DNA from: Motilimonas sp. E26
GTDB lineage: Bacteria > Pseudomonadota > Gammaproteobacteria > Enterobacterales > CBDFNC01
Reading direction: 5' to 3'
DNA: 64,000 bases
Assembly: GCF_021278025.1 (NCBI RefSeq)
Contig: NZ_JAIBHJ010000002.1
Coordinates: 255,996 to 319,995, forward strand
Of the stretch, positions 9,856 to 18,160 are shown in pieces (the stretch's first letter is position 1; each line of letters starts with the position of its first letter). A program made the position numbers and the translations under genes. Under the pieces are notes generated by a model. It did no database searches, was not told the origin of the DNA, and saw only the letters and a list, made by a program, of their open reading frames with translations.

Positions 9856-11388
9856 ATGAAAGCTATCTCATTGATCAGTTTGATCTCTCTACCTATGCTT
9901 TGGTCATGTGCGCAGACACCAAAGTCAACACCTCCGGCTCCCGTCATCGTTGAAACGGCGATGCCTGAACGCGTCCCTTTCAGCCAAGTGTTGGAGACTA
10001 ATTTCAGAGGCCAACTTGCATTAGGTGAAGGCGAAGCATGGTTTACCCCTTGTGGCTTTAAAGATTCTTTCCCGCTAACCTATGGCGAAGATCTAAGAAT
10101 GATTTATAACAAGATCTCACCGAAAGCCTTTGAACCCACTTATATAGAGTTTGCCGGGGAAATCGTTCCATCCACAAACCAAACCGACGCTTCAATTAGG
10201 GTCGACCGTGTTCACCACATGGCGCTCAGTAAAACCTCCCCTCAATGCACTAAAGCCGTAACCGGATTTCACTTTAAAGCGCATGGCGATACGCCCTATT
10301 GGAATGCATTAGTTGCAGGACAAAACCTAACCTTCACCACTCAATCGAGTAGTCAAAAGTACGACATCAATCTCTCTAAGTTTGAAACCACGCAGCGCAA
10401 TAACATTACAGCGGTAGGTAAAAATGGATTTTTATTGCAACTCAATATAAACCCTGGCCACTGCTACAGTAATAATGGTCGCGTGTATTGGGGTTATCAG
10501 GCAAAAGCCAATGCCGCCTGGGATAAATACCAAGGGTGTGCCGAACCAGCTTGGCCTGAAGTAGACGAGACCATCATCGGTAACTACATGGGTAATAAAT
10601 TACACTACGGGCAAACTATTTTAGACTTAGCGCTAAATGATGATTATTCCGCGACCCTAATTACCCAAACTCAGCAAGGGAGAAAAACCGAGTCAGGCTT
10701 TTGGAAATCCAATAACCCAGCTGAAGTCTCTTTATTTTTGACCCAATCGTCAGGCAAACCTATTGCCAAGGAGATAATCTTTAGCCGCGATGGGTTAGCC
10801 CTAGTCGCAAGCCAAACCAATAACTCTGGCACCGTTACTAAGTATCAAAATAATGCTTTTCAACTGGACAAGATGTCTGGCGGACAAGTCTTAACCTTCA
10901 TGCCACAAAAGCAACCAAAACAGCGTCAGTTTAATGCCGCTAACATCAACCCTACGGGGCTAGATCGAACGGTACAAAAGGCAGTAACAGAATACTTCCG
11001 TTATCATCGTACCAATCCGGGTAATACTAAGTTCAACTCTGTTAAGTATGACTTAAATGGTGATGGCATCGATGACGCCATCGTACAACTTAACTGGTGT
11101 AGTAAGCAGGGCTGTGTCCTATTAGTATTTCAAGGAACCGCTAAAGGCTATCAATTCCTGAGTCGAACCGAAAATGTTGCATCGCCCATCGTAGTTGGTC
11201 AAACAGCGCAATATGATTGGTTAACCCTATACAGCCAAGTATCAGGCAGCTGGCGCAGTTTATATTACAATGGTGTCAGCTATCCAGGTAATACCAAAGG
11301 GCTAACAAGTAGCAAAGTAGATAACAGCACAGGCGTGGTACTCTTTTCATCTGGAAAACCACGCACTTGGCATAGCATTCCTCGTTAG
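9856..11388 (+). CDS. NlpE-like lipoprotein
   Basis: Predicted lipoprotein of 510 residues. The ATG at 9856 has an AAAGGGA ribosome site and opens a signal peptide ending in the lipobox LWSC; the reading frame begins eight codons earlier without such support. Mid-protein LALNDDYSATL...GFW resembles the NlpE N-terminal fold (envelope copper/lipoprotein stress sensor). The C-terminal part contains DLNGDGIDDAIVQLNWC, an EF-hand-like acidic loop also seen in FG-GAP-type repeats. Several Cys could form disulfides. A terminator follows. The NlpE relation is suggested by pattern only; function unknown. Confidence 0.7.
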   Translation: MKAISLISLISLPMLWSCAQTPKSTPPAPVIVETAMPERVPFSQVLETNFRGQLALGEGEAWFTPCGFKDSFPLTYGEDLRMIYNKISPKAFEPTYIEFAGEIVPSTNQTDASIRVDRVHHMALSKTSPQCTKAVTGFHFKAHGDTPYWNALVAGQNLTFTTQSSSQKYDINLSKFETTQRNNITAVGKNGFLLQLNINPGHCYSNNGRVYWGYQAKANAAWDKYQGCAEPAWPEVDETIIGNYMGNKLHYGQTILDLALNDDYSATLITQTQQGRKTESGFWKSNNPAEVSLFLTQSSGKPIAKEIIFSRDGLALVASQTNNSGTVTKYQNNAFQLDKMSGGQVLTFMPQKQPKQRQFNAANINPTGLDRTVQKAVTEYFRYHRTNPGNTKFNSVKYDLNGDGIDDAIVQLNWCSKQGCVLLVFQGTAKGYQFLSRTENVASPIVVGQTAQYDWLTLYSQVSGSWRSLYYNGVSYPGNTKGLTSSKVDNSTGVVLFSSGKPRTWHSIPR

Positions 11389-11405
11389 TCTTTGAATCAA
11401 CTCAC

Positions 11406-11440
11406 CTTCCTGCTACAACCGTAGCAGGAAGCAATTTTCT
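11406..11440 (+). terminator. Rho-independent terminator after the NlpE-like gene
   Basis: A 10-bp perfect stem (CTTCCTGCTA / TAGCAGGAAG) with a six-base loop, followed by CAATTTTCTT. It lies 18 bases after the stop codon. Confidence 0.75.
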
Positions 11441-11501
11441 TCAGCAATCTCCGCTAAAAATGGCTATAATTTAAGCATAATAGTGTTTTCTTGGGGGCGA
11501 T

Positions 11502-12191
11502 ATGCAAATAGGTTCAACGTCATCATTTCAATCTTCTAATTTAATTTCACAACAAAAGAAAAAGGAAGAGGAAGAAAATGAAAAACTCGCCAGCGGTAAA
11601 CGAATAAATTCAGCCGCAGATGATGCTGCCGGCTTTTCTATTAGTCAGCGGCTTACCTCGCAAATTAATCAGTCCGCCCAGCTCAATGCTAATGAAACTT
11701 ACAACCAATCTCTCGCCAGTACCGAAAGCAGTGGCTTACAAAACTCATCTGCTTCTGTACAAAGGATCAACGAGCTGGTTGTTGCCAGTGGTAATGGTAT
11801 TAACGGTGCAAATGAGCTAGGTGCCATTCAGTCTGAAATAAATGAACTTGTGAGTGGAATAGATAATGCGAGTAGCCTTGGCTTAGACACTATCAATGTC
11901 ACTACACAAAGCGTTGATGCAAATTTAGCAACAGGGCAAGCTGCGCAAGAACAGTTGTTATCATCACAAAGTGACTTAGGCGCACAAATCAATGCATCTG
12001 ATTCTTACCAACGACAACTCAGCAGTGCATTTGAGAATCAGAGTGCGGCACGTTCGCGTATAGAAGACGCTGATTACGCACAAGTAAGCTCAGATCAAAG
12101 TAAGGCTGAAACGCTACTAGAGGCGAGCGTGAGGGCACAGAAAGAAAAAGAAGAAAATGAGAAAAATGCAGTAACAAACCTACTTGGTTAG
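11502..12191 (+). CDS. Orphan flagellin-like protein with Lys/Glu-rich termini
   Basis: A 229-residue protein with a strong GGGGGC ribosome site. It keeps the flagellin D1 signatures at both ends: KLASGKRINSAADDAAGFSI (28-47) and ENQSAARSRIEDADYAQVSS near 178-197. The hydrophobic outermost helices that pack the filament core (D0) are missing. In their place are KKKEEEENEK (residues 19-28) and KEKEENEK (about 214-221). The central variable domain is almost absent. No other flagellar gene is in the window, and terminators lie on both sides. It may be a flagellin-derived protein that does not polymerise normally; function unknown. Confidence 0.8.
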   Translation: MQIGSTSSFQSSNLISQQKKKEEEENEKLASGKRINSAADDAAGFSISQRLTSQINQSAQLNANETYNQSLASTESSGLQNSSASVQRINELVVASGNGINGANELGAIQSEINELVSGIDNASSLGLDTINVTTQSVDANLATGQAAQEQLLSSQSDLGAQINASDSYQRQLSSAFENQSAARSRIEDADYAQVSSDQSKAETLLEASVRAQKEKEENEKNAVTNLLG

Positions 12192-12264
12192 CGACTACTT
12201 ACTTATAATTTAAACAAGTGTCGGTGCTGCCATAAACACTCACCCGACCTAATAGATAAGCAAT

Positions 12265-12292
12265 AAAATGGGCTCTTCGTGAGTCCATTTTT
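12265..12292. terminator. Bidirectional terminator between the flagellin-like and bfd genes
   Basis: Stem AAAATGG-CTC / GAG-CCATTTT with one mismatch and a TTCGT loop, T-rich on both strands. It sits between two convergent genes and its right arm reaches the bfd stop codon. Confidence 0.75.
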
Positions 12293-12528
12293 TATGCTAC
12301 CTGCTTAATCGCAATACTTTGATCGTGGGCCGCGCGAACATTAGCAGCATAAGCCTGACCTTGATATTGCAATTGCTCTTTTTTAATCAAAGAAATGGCA
12401 TCCGCCACGCAAACGCCACATTGCGCAGATAAGCCTAGCTCGCGTTTGAGGGCGCTAAAGCTTTTTCCCGTGGCAACCGCCTCGCGAATGGTTTTATCGG
12501 TGATCCCTTTACAAATGCAGATATACAC
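12292..12528 (-). CDS. bfd: Bacterioferritin-associated ferredoxin (Bfd-type [2Fe-2S])
   Basis: Small iron-sulfur protein of 78 residues that in other bacteria reduces bacterioferritin and releases stored iron. The four cluster cysteines are in the Bfd pattern C-x-C-x30-C-x2-C (Cys4, Cys6, Cys37, Cys40). I use the GTG at 12528, nine bases after AGGG; the longer frame from 12606 would add an unlikely hydrophobic leader running through the promoter. A Fur-box-like site lies about 57 bases upstream. No bacterioferritin gene is adjacent. Confidence 0.85.
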   Translation of the reverse strand: MYICICKGITDKTIREAVATGKSFSALKRELGLSAQCGVCVADAISLIKKEQLQYQGQAYAANVRAAHDQSIAIKQVA

Positions 12529-12584
12529 GATGAGAGCCCTACTTATCAAACTTGCTGAGAAATTAAACAAATTATAAATCAAAA

Positions 12585-12599
12585 TAAGAATGATTAACA
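12585..12599 (-). promoter_or_regulatory. Candidate Fur box upstream of bfd
   Basis: On the minus strand TGTTAATCATTCTTA matches the 7-1-7 Fur consensus TGATAATCATTATCA at 12 of 15 positions. It lies about 57 bases before the bfd start, a usual promoter position. bfd is Fur-repressed in several gammaproteobacteria, so iron control is likely. The match was made by eye. Confidence 0.6.
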
Positions 12600-12846
12600 A
12601 TAACAATGTATGTTATCACAATAAATTTGACCATACATAGAAGTAGAAAACGGTATAACTTATTAAAAGAAATGAACTTATAAAAAGACAAGTTGACTTT
12701 AAATTGACCTTAAAGATTTTCACCTGTCGCAATTTCTAAGGCGCCATGGCCAGAATACTCCTCCTTTTCATCAATGGCGGGATCGTTTTTGCAGTTAAGT
12801 AACCCGAGCTTTGGATAAGCAAAACTGAGGTTAAGTGTTACCACAT
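12600..12846. other. Intergenic region between bfd and the response-regulator gene
   Basis: AT-rich stretch upstream of bfd. It contains one short minus-strand frame (12710-12844, GTG start, 44 codons, last residues ALEIATGENL) that starts just after the response-regulator stop but has no clear ribosome site. I do not call it as a gene. No other structure was seen. Confidence 0.4.
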
Positions 12847-13761
12847 CTAAGAACAAACCAAGGTTAAATAACCTTGCCCATAGCCAAGTACGGCTAGCTC
12901 CACATCCACCCGTTCCGAGTTGGGTTTATTGAACATTTTTTCCAATTTAGGCATAGATTTCGCGGCAAAATTAACACTTTGTAAGGTCAGGCAGCATCCT
13001 GTTTTTTGCTCTACCATACTCGCACCTAACACCTTAAAGACTTGGTTTACATTAGCCATCATGGCTTTAGGCACCGATTTTTTCTTTATAATTTCGTGGG
13101 TTTGAGCATCCTCTAAACCATCCATACCGGCACCAAGAACCACTAAACCCGCAAAGTCAATGACCGCTACGGCGCGCACCTTTTTTGCGCCATCAACAAA
13201 CATAGCCAAAAAACAGGGTAACCAGCGCCCGTGAAAAGCACTGCCCGGCACCGCCTCTAATAACAACTCTTTCACCGAAAAAGCATTAAAAACAGTGTCG
13301 ATAGCGTTCACTCTCGGTAATAGGATCCGATCTTGAATTTCTTGAGATAAACAAGCCGAAGCGCTAGCTTTAACCACCTCTGTATCGCCGTCATCATTTT
13401 CATCCAGCAGCGGTAACATGGCTTGATGCAAGGCTTCATCTTCAAACGGTTTGCTTAAAACAAACTCCGCACCAGCGGCAAGGGCCTGCTTTAATTTCAC
13501 CTTAGCAGTTTCAGAAGTAACAAAGCCTATTTTGACCTTAATTCCCTGCTCTTTCACGGCCTGAAGCAGCTCAAGTCCCGTCATTTTTGGCATATACCAA
13601 TCAGATAACACAATATCAGGCTGCCACTGTTTAATGATAGCTAAAGCTTCAACACCATCAGAAGCCAGTTGAGTATCGCAACCACCGTAACCGCAAGCTT
13701 TTAATGAACGCCTCACAATGGCTTGCATTGCCTTGCTGTCATCTACAATCAGTATTTTCAT
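12847..13761 (-). CDS. Response regulator with C-terminal CheX-like domain
   Basis: A 304-residue protein. Residues 1-120 form a receiver domain with acidic residues D7/D8, phosphoacceptor D54 in LSDWYMPKM and K104 in LSKPFED. The region 140-300 is not a DNA-binding output; its alpha/beta pattern and the PKAMMANVNQVFKVLGA segment suggest a diverged CheC/CheX-like fold. It overlaps the CheX-like gene upstream by four bases (ATGA), so the two are translationally coupled. A role in dephosphorylating or adapting a CheY-type signal is inferred, not shown. Confidence 0.78.
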   Translation of the reverse strand: MKILIVDDSKAMQAIVRRSLKACGYGGCDTQLASDGVEALAIIKQWQPDIVLSDWYMPKMTGLELLQAVKEQGIKVKIGFVTSETAKVKLKQALAAGAEFVLSKPFEDEALHQAMLPLLDENDDGDTEVVKASASACLSQEIQDRILLPRVNAIDTVFNAFSVKELLLEAVPGSAFHGRWLPCFLAMFVDGAKKVRAVAVIDFAGLVVLGAGMDGLEDAQTHEIIKKKSVPKAMMANVNQVFKVLGASMVEQKTGCCLTLQSVNFAAKSMPKLEKMFNKPNSERVDVELAVLGYGQGYLTLVCS

Positions 13762-14234
13762 TCAACATCTCCTGCAGCTGAGCGAAGCGCTCCAGCGTCC
13801 TTTACTAGCATCACATAAACGGGCGCATGACTAATGAATAACAAACAGCCAAGCGAGTCCCTTTGCATAATCAGTTCAGCAACATTCACTGGTGGCCATA
13901 TTTTATTTGGCAACGTCATTTCATCATTTAGCGCCAGTGCTGTTTTCAGATGCCCAGCGATAATATTAACCATCTCACCTAAAGCGTCATCAAGCTGAAC
14001 TTGACTGGCTGGCTCACTGCCTAAATCAAACATTACATCCGCTAAAGACCGAGCGGCAGGCTGGCTGCTAGCCAACAGCACACTTTGCTGACTAGGCTCA
14101 AAGGTCACACTGACTAGCCTATCTAAACCACTCAAATACTTTTGATGCTTGGCGAAATCAAAACGAACCAATACGACCGGACAAAAATGCTGCCACTGAG
14201 CGCTTACTGTCTGATCAAAATCAGCTTGTTGCAT
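13758..14234 (-). CDS. CheX-like chemotaxis phosphatase-family protein
   Basis: About 158 residues. The segment LGEMVNIIAGHLKTAL has the Glu-x2-Asn spacing of the CheC/CheX/FliY active helix, which in CheX dephosphorylates CheY-P. The frame extends to a TTG at 14249, but the ATG at 14234 is preceded by GGGGCG and is preferred. It is the first gene of a two-gene unit with the receiver protein downstream. It lies far from the main che operon, so its partner may be the neighbouring receiver. Confidence 0.7.
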   Translation of the reverse strand: MQQADFDQTVSAQWQHFCPVVLVRFDFAKHQKYLSGLDRLVSVTFEPSQQSVLLASSQPAARSLADVMFDLGSEPASQVQLDDALGEMVNIIAGHLKTALALNDEMTLPNKIWPPVNVAELIMQRDSLGCLLFISHAPVYVMLVKDAGALRSAAGDVE

Positions 14235-14319
14235 ATTGAAACGCCCCAAATCGGCTAAAGTTCGATTTTTGCATTATGCTAAGTAAGGTAAATATTTCTT
14301 ATTATTCAAGAGTAGCACA

Positions 14320-15219
14320 ATGTATGATGACCACTTTATGACCATTTTTGTTATCGAAATGGCGCTGTTTTTTCTCATTGTGTTAGGAGGGCTATTCTAT
14401 TGGCAAAAACAAGGTAAAAAACGATTACAAGAGCAACTCGAGCAGGCCCAACTAACTATTGCCAAGCTTACTCAGGCGTTAAAAGCAAAAGGCAGTACGC
14501 CTGAGCCACAAGAATTACGGGATGCGTTGAAACAAAGCCAATTAAAAATCGACAAACTCAGTCAAGTTTATCAAGCACAAATAAAACTAATAAAACAAGT
14601 TGCTGATATTTCTGAATTGCCTGCTGAAACGAAAGGCACCCACCAAAATATCACGGAACATATCATCCGGTTAAAGCAGCAAGCCACCGAGTCAGGTGAA
14701 ATAATTGATGAAATGACGGCGGCACTTAACGAGAGTTACTTAAAGTTTGATAACTTCAGTAAAGAAGCAAATGAACAAGAACAGAAACTAAAAAAACTAT
14801 TAGATGAAGCGGTCAATAAATCCACTACCAGCGCCGAAGAGCAAGCGCAAATGGAAGCTCACGCCGAAGCAGTCGGCATTGAATGCCAGCAACTCACCGA
14901 AAAACTAAGCGCGGCCGAACAAGATATCACCCAATACAAAATGAGTGTCGACTCACTAGAGCAAGAGTTAGCGCGACTTCAGCAAAGTAGCCAAAAAGAT
15001 GAAACAACAACCCTGAAAAAACAACTCGCCGAAGGGCAGGCAGAGCTAAGTCGCATCGTGCGAGAAAAAGATTTTATTGAAAAGCAGTTTTTAGAGCTAC
15101 TTGATAGCGCGGAAGACTCCACCGATTTAGCCGCAGAGCTGACCCGAGCGAAAAATGAATACGCCCTGCTAGAGCAAAAATTTATCGAGGCTGAATCACA
15201 ACGAAACGACCCTAATTAA
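14320..15219 (+). CDS. Membrane-anchored coiled-coil protein
   Basis: A 299-residue protein of unknown function. One N-terminal membrane helix (about residues 7-27) is followed by KQGKKR, implying a cytoplasmic C-terminal part. Nearly all the rest is Glu/Lys/Gln-rich heptad sequence predicted to be a long coiled coil. It is divergent from the CheX-like gene. A scaffold or polar role is possible, but nothing in the sequence fixes it. Confidence 0.7.
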   Translation: MYDDHFMTIFVIEMALFFLIVLGGLFYWQKQGKKRLQEQLEQAQLTIAKLTQALKAKGSTPEPQELRDALKQSQLKIDKLSQVYQAQIKLIKQVADISELPAETKGTHQNITEHIIRLKQQATESGEIIDEMTAALNESYLKFDNFSKEANEQEQKLKKLLDEAVNKSTTSAEEQAQMEAHAEAVGIECQQLTEKLSAAEQDITQYKMSVDSLEQELARLQQSSQKDETTTLKKQLAEGQAELSRIVREKDFIEKQFLELLDSAEDSTDLAAELTRAKNEYALLEQKFIEAESQRNDPN

Positions 15220-15246
15220 ACGTAGGTTAACACTCACTCCGAAAAG

Positions 15247-15272
15247 CCACTTTGAAATTCATACCAAAGTGG
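15247..15272 (+). terminator. Hairpin after the coiled-coil gene
   Basis: An 8-bp perfect stem (CCACTTTG / CAAAGTGG) with a ten-base loop, 28 bases after the stop. It lacks a T run, so it may be only a weak or Rho-dependent end. Confidence 0.35.
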
Positions 15273-15323
15273 TACCTATCGAGTTCAAATCAATAAAGAA
15301 GAGCTAGTACAAATAAACTATAG

Positions 15324-15881
15324 CTACAGCCCCATCAAAAATTCAATTTTACCGGGCTTAATTACTATCTCTTTGCCCACTTTCTTAATCATGGCTTGAT
15401 TCATGTCTTGTTCATCTAAAACATAAATAGGCTGCGTTTGTAAAAACATCTGCAACGCTTGAGAAACCTGAGGGACCAACTTCGCCACCTCACTGCCTAA
15501 ATCAGCCGGGTCGGAGGAAACATTAGTTAAAGTAACATCCTTTAAATATACCGCCCCTTCTTTCTGGTTGTACCAAGGCTTAGCACTAAAGTCGACGGTA
15601 ACAGAGCCTTTAAATGGGCGCAGCGGGTTTTGTAGCTCTAGGCTAGAAGTGCCAGACACTTGCAGTGCATCGGCCTGCTCTCTACCGAATTTAACGGCAA
15701 CCTTGCCCAATTCAGCTTTAACATAAAGAATACCAGGAATTCCATCTTCATGCTTAAAGCTAACCTGGTCATTGATATAACTCGCCACTTCTTGCTCTGA
15801 CAGCGAATAAGTTTGACTACATGCACTGGCTAATAGAGCTAGGCCTACAACCATGCCTTTTTTCATGTTTATCCAAGCCAT
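15324..15881 (-). CDS. DUF1439 (YceB-like) lipoprotein
   Basis: A 185-residue lipoprotein with a signal peptide ending in the lipobox LASAC. Its body, with SLSEQEVASYIND near the N-terminus and IVIKPGKIEFLMGL at the C-terminus, fits the DUF1439/YceB family, a lipid-binding-like fold on the periplasmic side. Both the ATG at 15881 (GGAGAG upstream) and one five codons later are possible. It lies 6 bases after the acetyltransferase gene, so the two are probably one transcript. The role of YceB is not established. Confidence 0.8.
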   Translation of the reverse strand: MAWINMKKGMVVGLALLASACSQTYSLSEQEVASYINDQVSFKHEDGIPGILYVKAELGKVAVKFGREQADALQVSGTSSLELQNPLRPFKGSVTVDFSAKPWYNQKEGAVYLKDVTLTNVSSDPADLGSEVAKLVPQVSQALQMFLQTQPIYVLDEQDMNQAMIKKVGKEIVIKPGKIEFLMGL

Positions 15882-15887
15882 TAATGT

Positions 15888-16460
15888 TTACTCTCCAATA
15901 TTATTGTCATTGTTTGATTCAATACGCTTTATCAGCTTTGCAGGCACTCCTGCCACTAAAGAGTCAGGTGCAACATCTTTGGTGACTACCGCGCCGGCGG
16001 CAACAACTGAGCGCGCACCGATTGTAACTCCCTGGCAAATAACCACATTACCGCCAATCCAAACATCATCTTCAACCACTATCGGTAAATTACAACATTC
16101 CCATTGCCTACGTTTTTTAAAATCAAGGGGGTGAGATGCAGTATAGAGCTGGCTTGAAGGGCCGATTAATACATTATTACCTATGGTGATTGGCGCATTA
16201 TCTAACATGGTCACGCCCATATTGATAAAACAACGGTCGCCGATGCTAATCGTCTTGCCAAACTCGCATAAAAAAGGCGGGGTAATAATAGTTTGAGAAC
16301 CAACCTTGGCAAAAATTTTCTTAGCTAAGGCGCGCCCTTTCGGGGCAAAGGTGCGATTAAACTGCTGTATTAATGTAAACGTTTGATGGCGTAACACTTG
16401 AATCTCGTGGGCATCTGGATCGAATTCTACACCCAGCTGCATTTTTTCTAGTTCGGTCAT
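15888..16460 (-). CDS. Sugar O-acetyltransferase, maltose/galactoside acetyltransferase family
   Basis: Cytoplasmic acetyl-CoA-dependent acetyltransferase of 190 residues, normal for the Maa/LacA/NodL family. It shows the N-terminal cap helix region (about 1-55) and left-handed beta-helix hexapeptide repeats (about 70-185), with the active-site His in YTASHPLDF and the late VTKDVAPDSLVAGVPAKLI motif. The sugar acceptor is unknown. It sits in the same unit as the YceB-like lipoprotein. Confidence 0.9.
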   Translation of the reverse strand: MTELEKMQLGVEFDPDAHEIQVLRHQTFTLIQQFNRTFAPKGRALAKKIFAKVGSQTIITPPFLCEFGKTISIGDRCFINMGVTMLDNAPITIGNNVLIGPSSQLYTASHPLDFKKRRQWECCNLPIVVEDDVWIGGNVVICQGVTIGARSVVAAGAVVTKDVAPDSLVAGVPAKLIKRIESNNDNNIGE

Positions 16461-16506
16461 TTCTCACCTTAGCACCACCAATAAGTTGGCAAATCATAAC
16501 TGAAAC

Positions 16507-17967
16507 TTATCCATTTGGGTGCATCATTTTGGTTAAGCATAAATTAGTTTGCTGAACAAAATGTTGAAAAGCCACAAACGAAGTTTCTTCTAATTCAATG
16601 TGACCCAGCTTTCTATCCGCATATACTAAGCCAATACTGCGTTTTTCCACCGCCAAAGGAGCAATGAAAAAACCGCTCTCGGGGGTTAGCTTAAGCAGCT
16701 TCGCGCTAATAAAACGCTGCCACTTATCATGATGTGAACGACACCAAATAGGCTCAAAAGACTGCAAGCTATGGGCAAATAAATTCTTTTCACGCCCAAT
16801 TTCCACTTCAAAATCATCTTTAAGGTGCACTGAGTCTTTGCCTGATACAAAGCGAGGTTTTAGGCCGCGTCGATCGCGTGTCAGCATAAATATCAATACC
16901 GTATCCATACCGATACCGCGATAGATACCTTCAAGGGCTGAATGCATCACCATATTGATGTCAACCTTCTCAACGGCCATATTGGTTAACTCATGTAAAA
17001 TCTTTAATTGCAATGCTTCATTGCTTACCGCAATCTCTGAATCAGCAGGCAACACCATATCTTTCACATTAAGGTATTTAACTAAACGCCCAGCACCATA
17101 AGCATTCATTAGTTCAATGGTGCCTTGCTGACAAGATTGAATTTCTTTTTCCACCGTTTGTGGCCCAACGCCCAGCAGCTGGCCGATTTTAGCTTCATAT
17201 TGCTGCTTTTTTTTGCCGTTGGGGTGAATAGAGATTAATTCCGCACTCAAGCCATCGGCCAGCATTAATGCGCGCATTAAATAGTTTTTCTCTGGCTCGT
17301 CAGCAAGAGAGGCTTCTACTGTTGCACCGAGATGCCAACTTGTCGCTAACCCTTGGCTCATACGCTCAAAAGAAGTCCCTAATAAGTCTCGAACTAGGCC
17401 CTGTTGGTACTCTATCGATTTATGATGCTGCTCTACAAAACGTAATTGCTCATCGAGAAAAACAGCTACATCGCTGTTACTGCGCCAAAACGCCGCTTCG
17501 CCTAAACGTCGCATTAAGGCTGCTAAAAAATATTCTTCTTGGGTATCGGCATCATTTTTATGCAGTAATTTTTTTACTAGCATTCCAGCCAATAAAGAGC
17601 GAGCAATAAGCAAAACTAAACGTTGGTAAACGTTAGGGTCCATTCGATGATCAGCCAGTAAAGTGTCAAGCATTTGCGCGGTAATACAAATTTGTTTAAT
17701 GGCTTTAAAACCTAGCATCACTACGGCTCGGCTCACCGTTGTAACCTGTTGTCGACCACGGTTATAGCAAGCACTATTGGCGATCCTCAAGATCCGAGCA
17801 GTTAACCCATGATCATGTAAAATAGCTTGCCCAAGCTGCGATAATGAAGCGGTGTCGTCCTTGGCAATTTGCTCTAATTTAGCCACTGTATCTCGTAATA
17901 CTGGCATTTCATGTTCGCTGATATAGCGAACCCAAGCTTCCTGTCCGAATAATCCTTTACAACTCAT
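16507..17967 (-). CDS. HDOD domain protein with C-terminal GAF-like domain
   Basis: A 486-residue cytoplasmic protein. Residues about 10-215 form an HDOD domain (ILHDHGLTARILRIANSACY, AVVMLGFKAIKQICI) and about 320-480 a GAF-like domain ending in SIGLVYADRK. HDOD proteins lack the full HD catalytic set and act as signalling or scaffold modules; GAF domains bind small ligands. It is transcribed alone. A second HDOD gene occurs at 52175-53005. The specific pathway is unknown. Confidence 0.85.
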   Translation of the reverse strand: MSCKGLFGQEAWVRYISEHEMPVLRDTVAKLEQIAKDDTASLSQLGQAILHDHGLTARILRIANSACYNRGRQQVTTVSRAVVMLGFKAIKQICITAQMLDTLLADHRMDPNVYQRLVLLIARSLLAGMLVKKLLHKNDADTQEEYFLAALMRRLGEAAFWRSNSDVAVFLDEQLRFVEQHHKSIEYQQGLVRDLLGTSFERMSQGLATSWHLGATVEASLADEPEKNYLMRALMLADGLSAELISIHPNGKKKQQYEAKIGQLLGVGPQTVEKEIQSCQQGTIELMNAYGAGRLVKYLNVKDMVLPADSEIAVSNEALQLKILHELTNMAVEKVDINMVMHSALEGIYRGIGMDTVLIFMLTRDRRGLKPRFVSGKDSVHLKDDFEVEIGREKNLFAHSLQSFEPIWCRSHHDKWQRFISAKLLKLTPESGFFIAPLAVEKRSIGLVYADRKLGHIELEETSFVAFQHFVQQTNLCLTKMMHPNG

Positions 17968-18070
17968 GATTAAGTTTCAGCCCATGCTGGTGCTATTTAG
18001 TAATAAGTCAAAGTGTAGGAAAAGTTTGCGATGAATGGGGAATAAGGAAGATGAGCTGTGAAATAAAGCG

Positions 18071-18096
18071 AAAAAAAAGCCTCTTTTTTGAGGCTT
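18071..18096 (-). terminator. Rho-independent terminator after curA
   Basis: Minus-strand stem AAGCCTC / GAGGCTT with a six-A loop, followed by a run of eight T. It lies about 65 bases after the curA-like stop. Confidence 0.8.
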
Positions 18097-18160
18097 ATGT
18101 GACATTCATACAATTTCAACATCAGGCAAGTGATTAAATCTTGCCTGATAAGCGATAGGA

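Noticed and set aside
12710..12844. 44-codon minus-strand frame with a GTG start just after the response regulator
   Set aside because: No ribosome site, a weak start and a length easily met by chance; kept only as a note in the intergenic entry.
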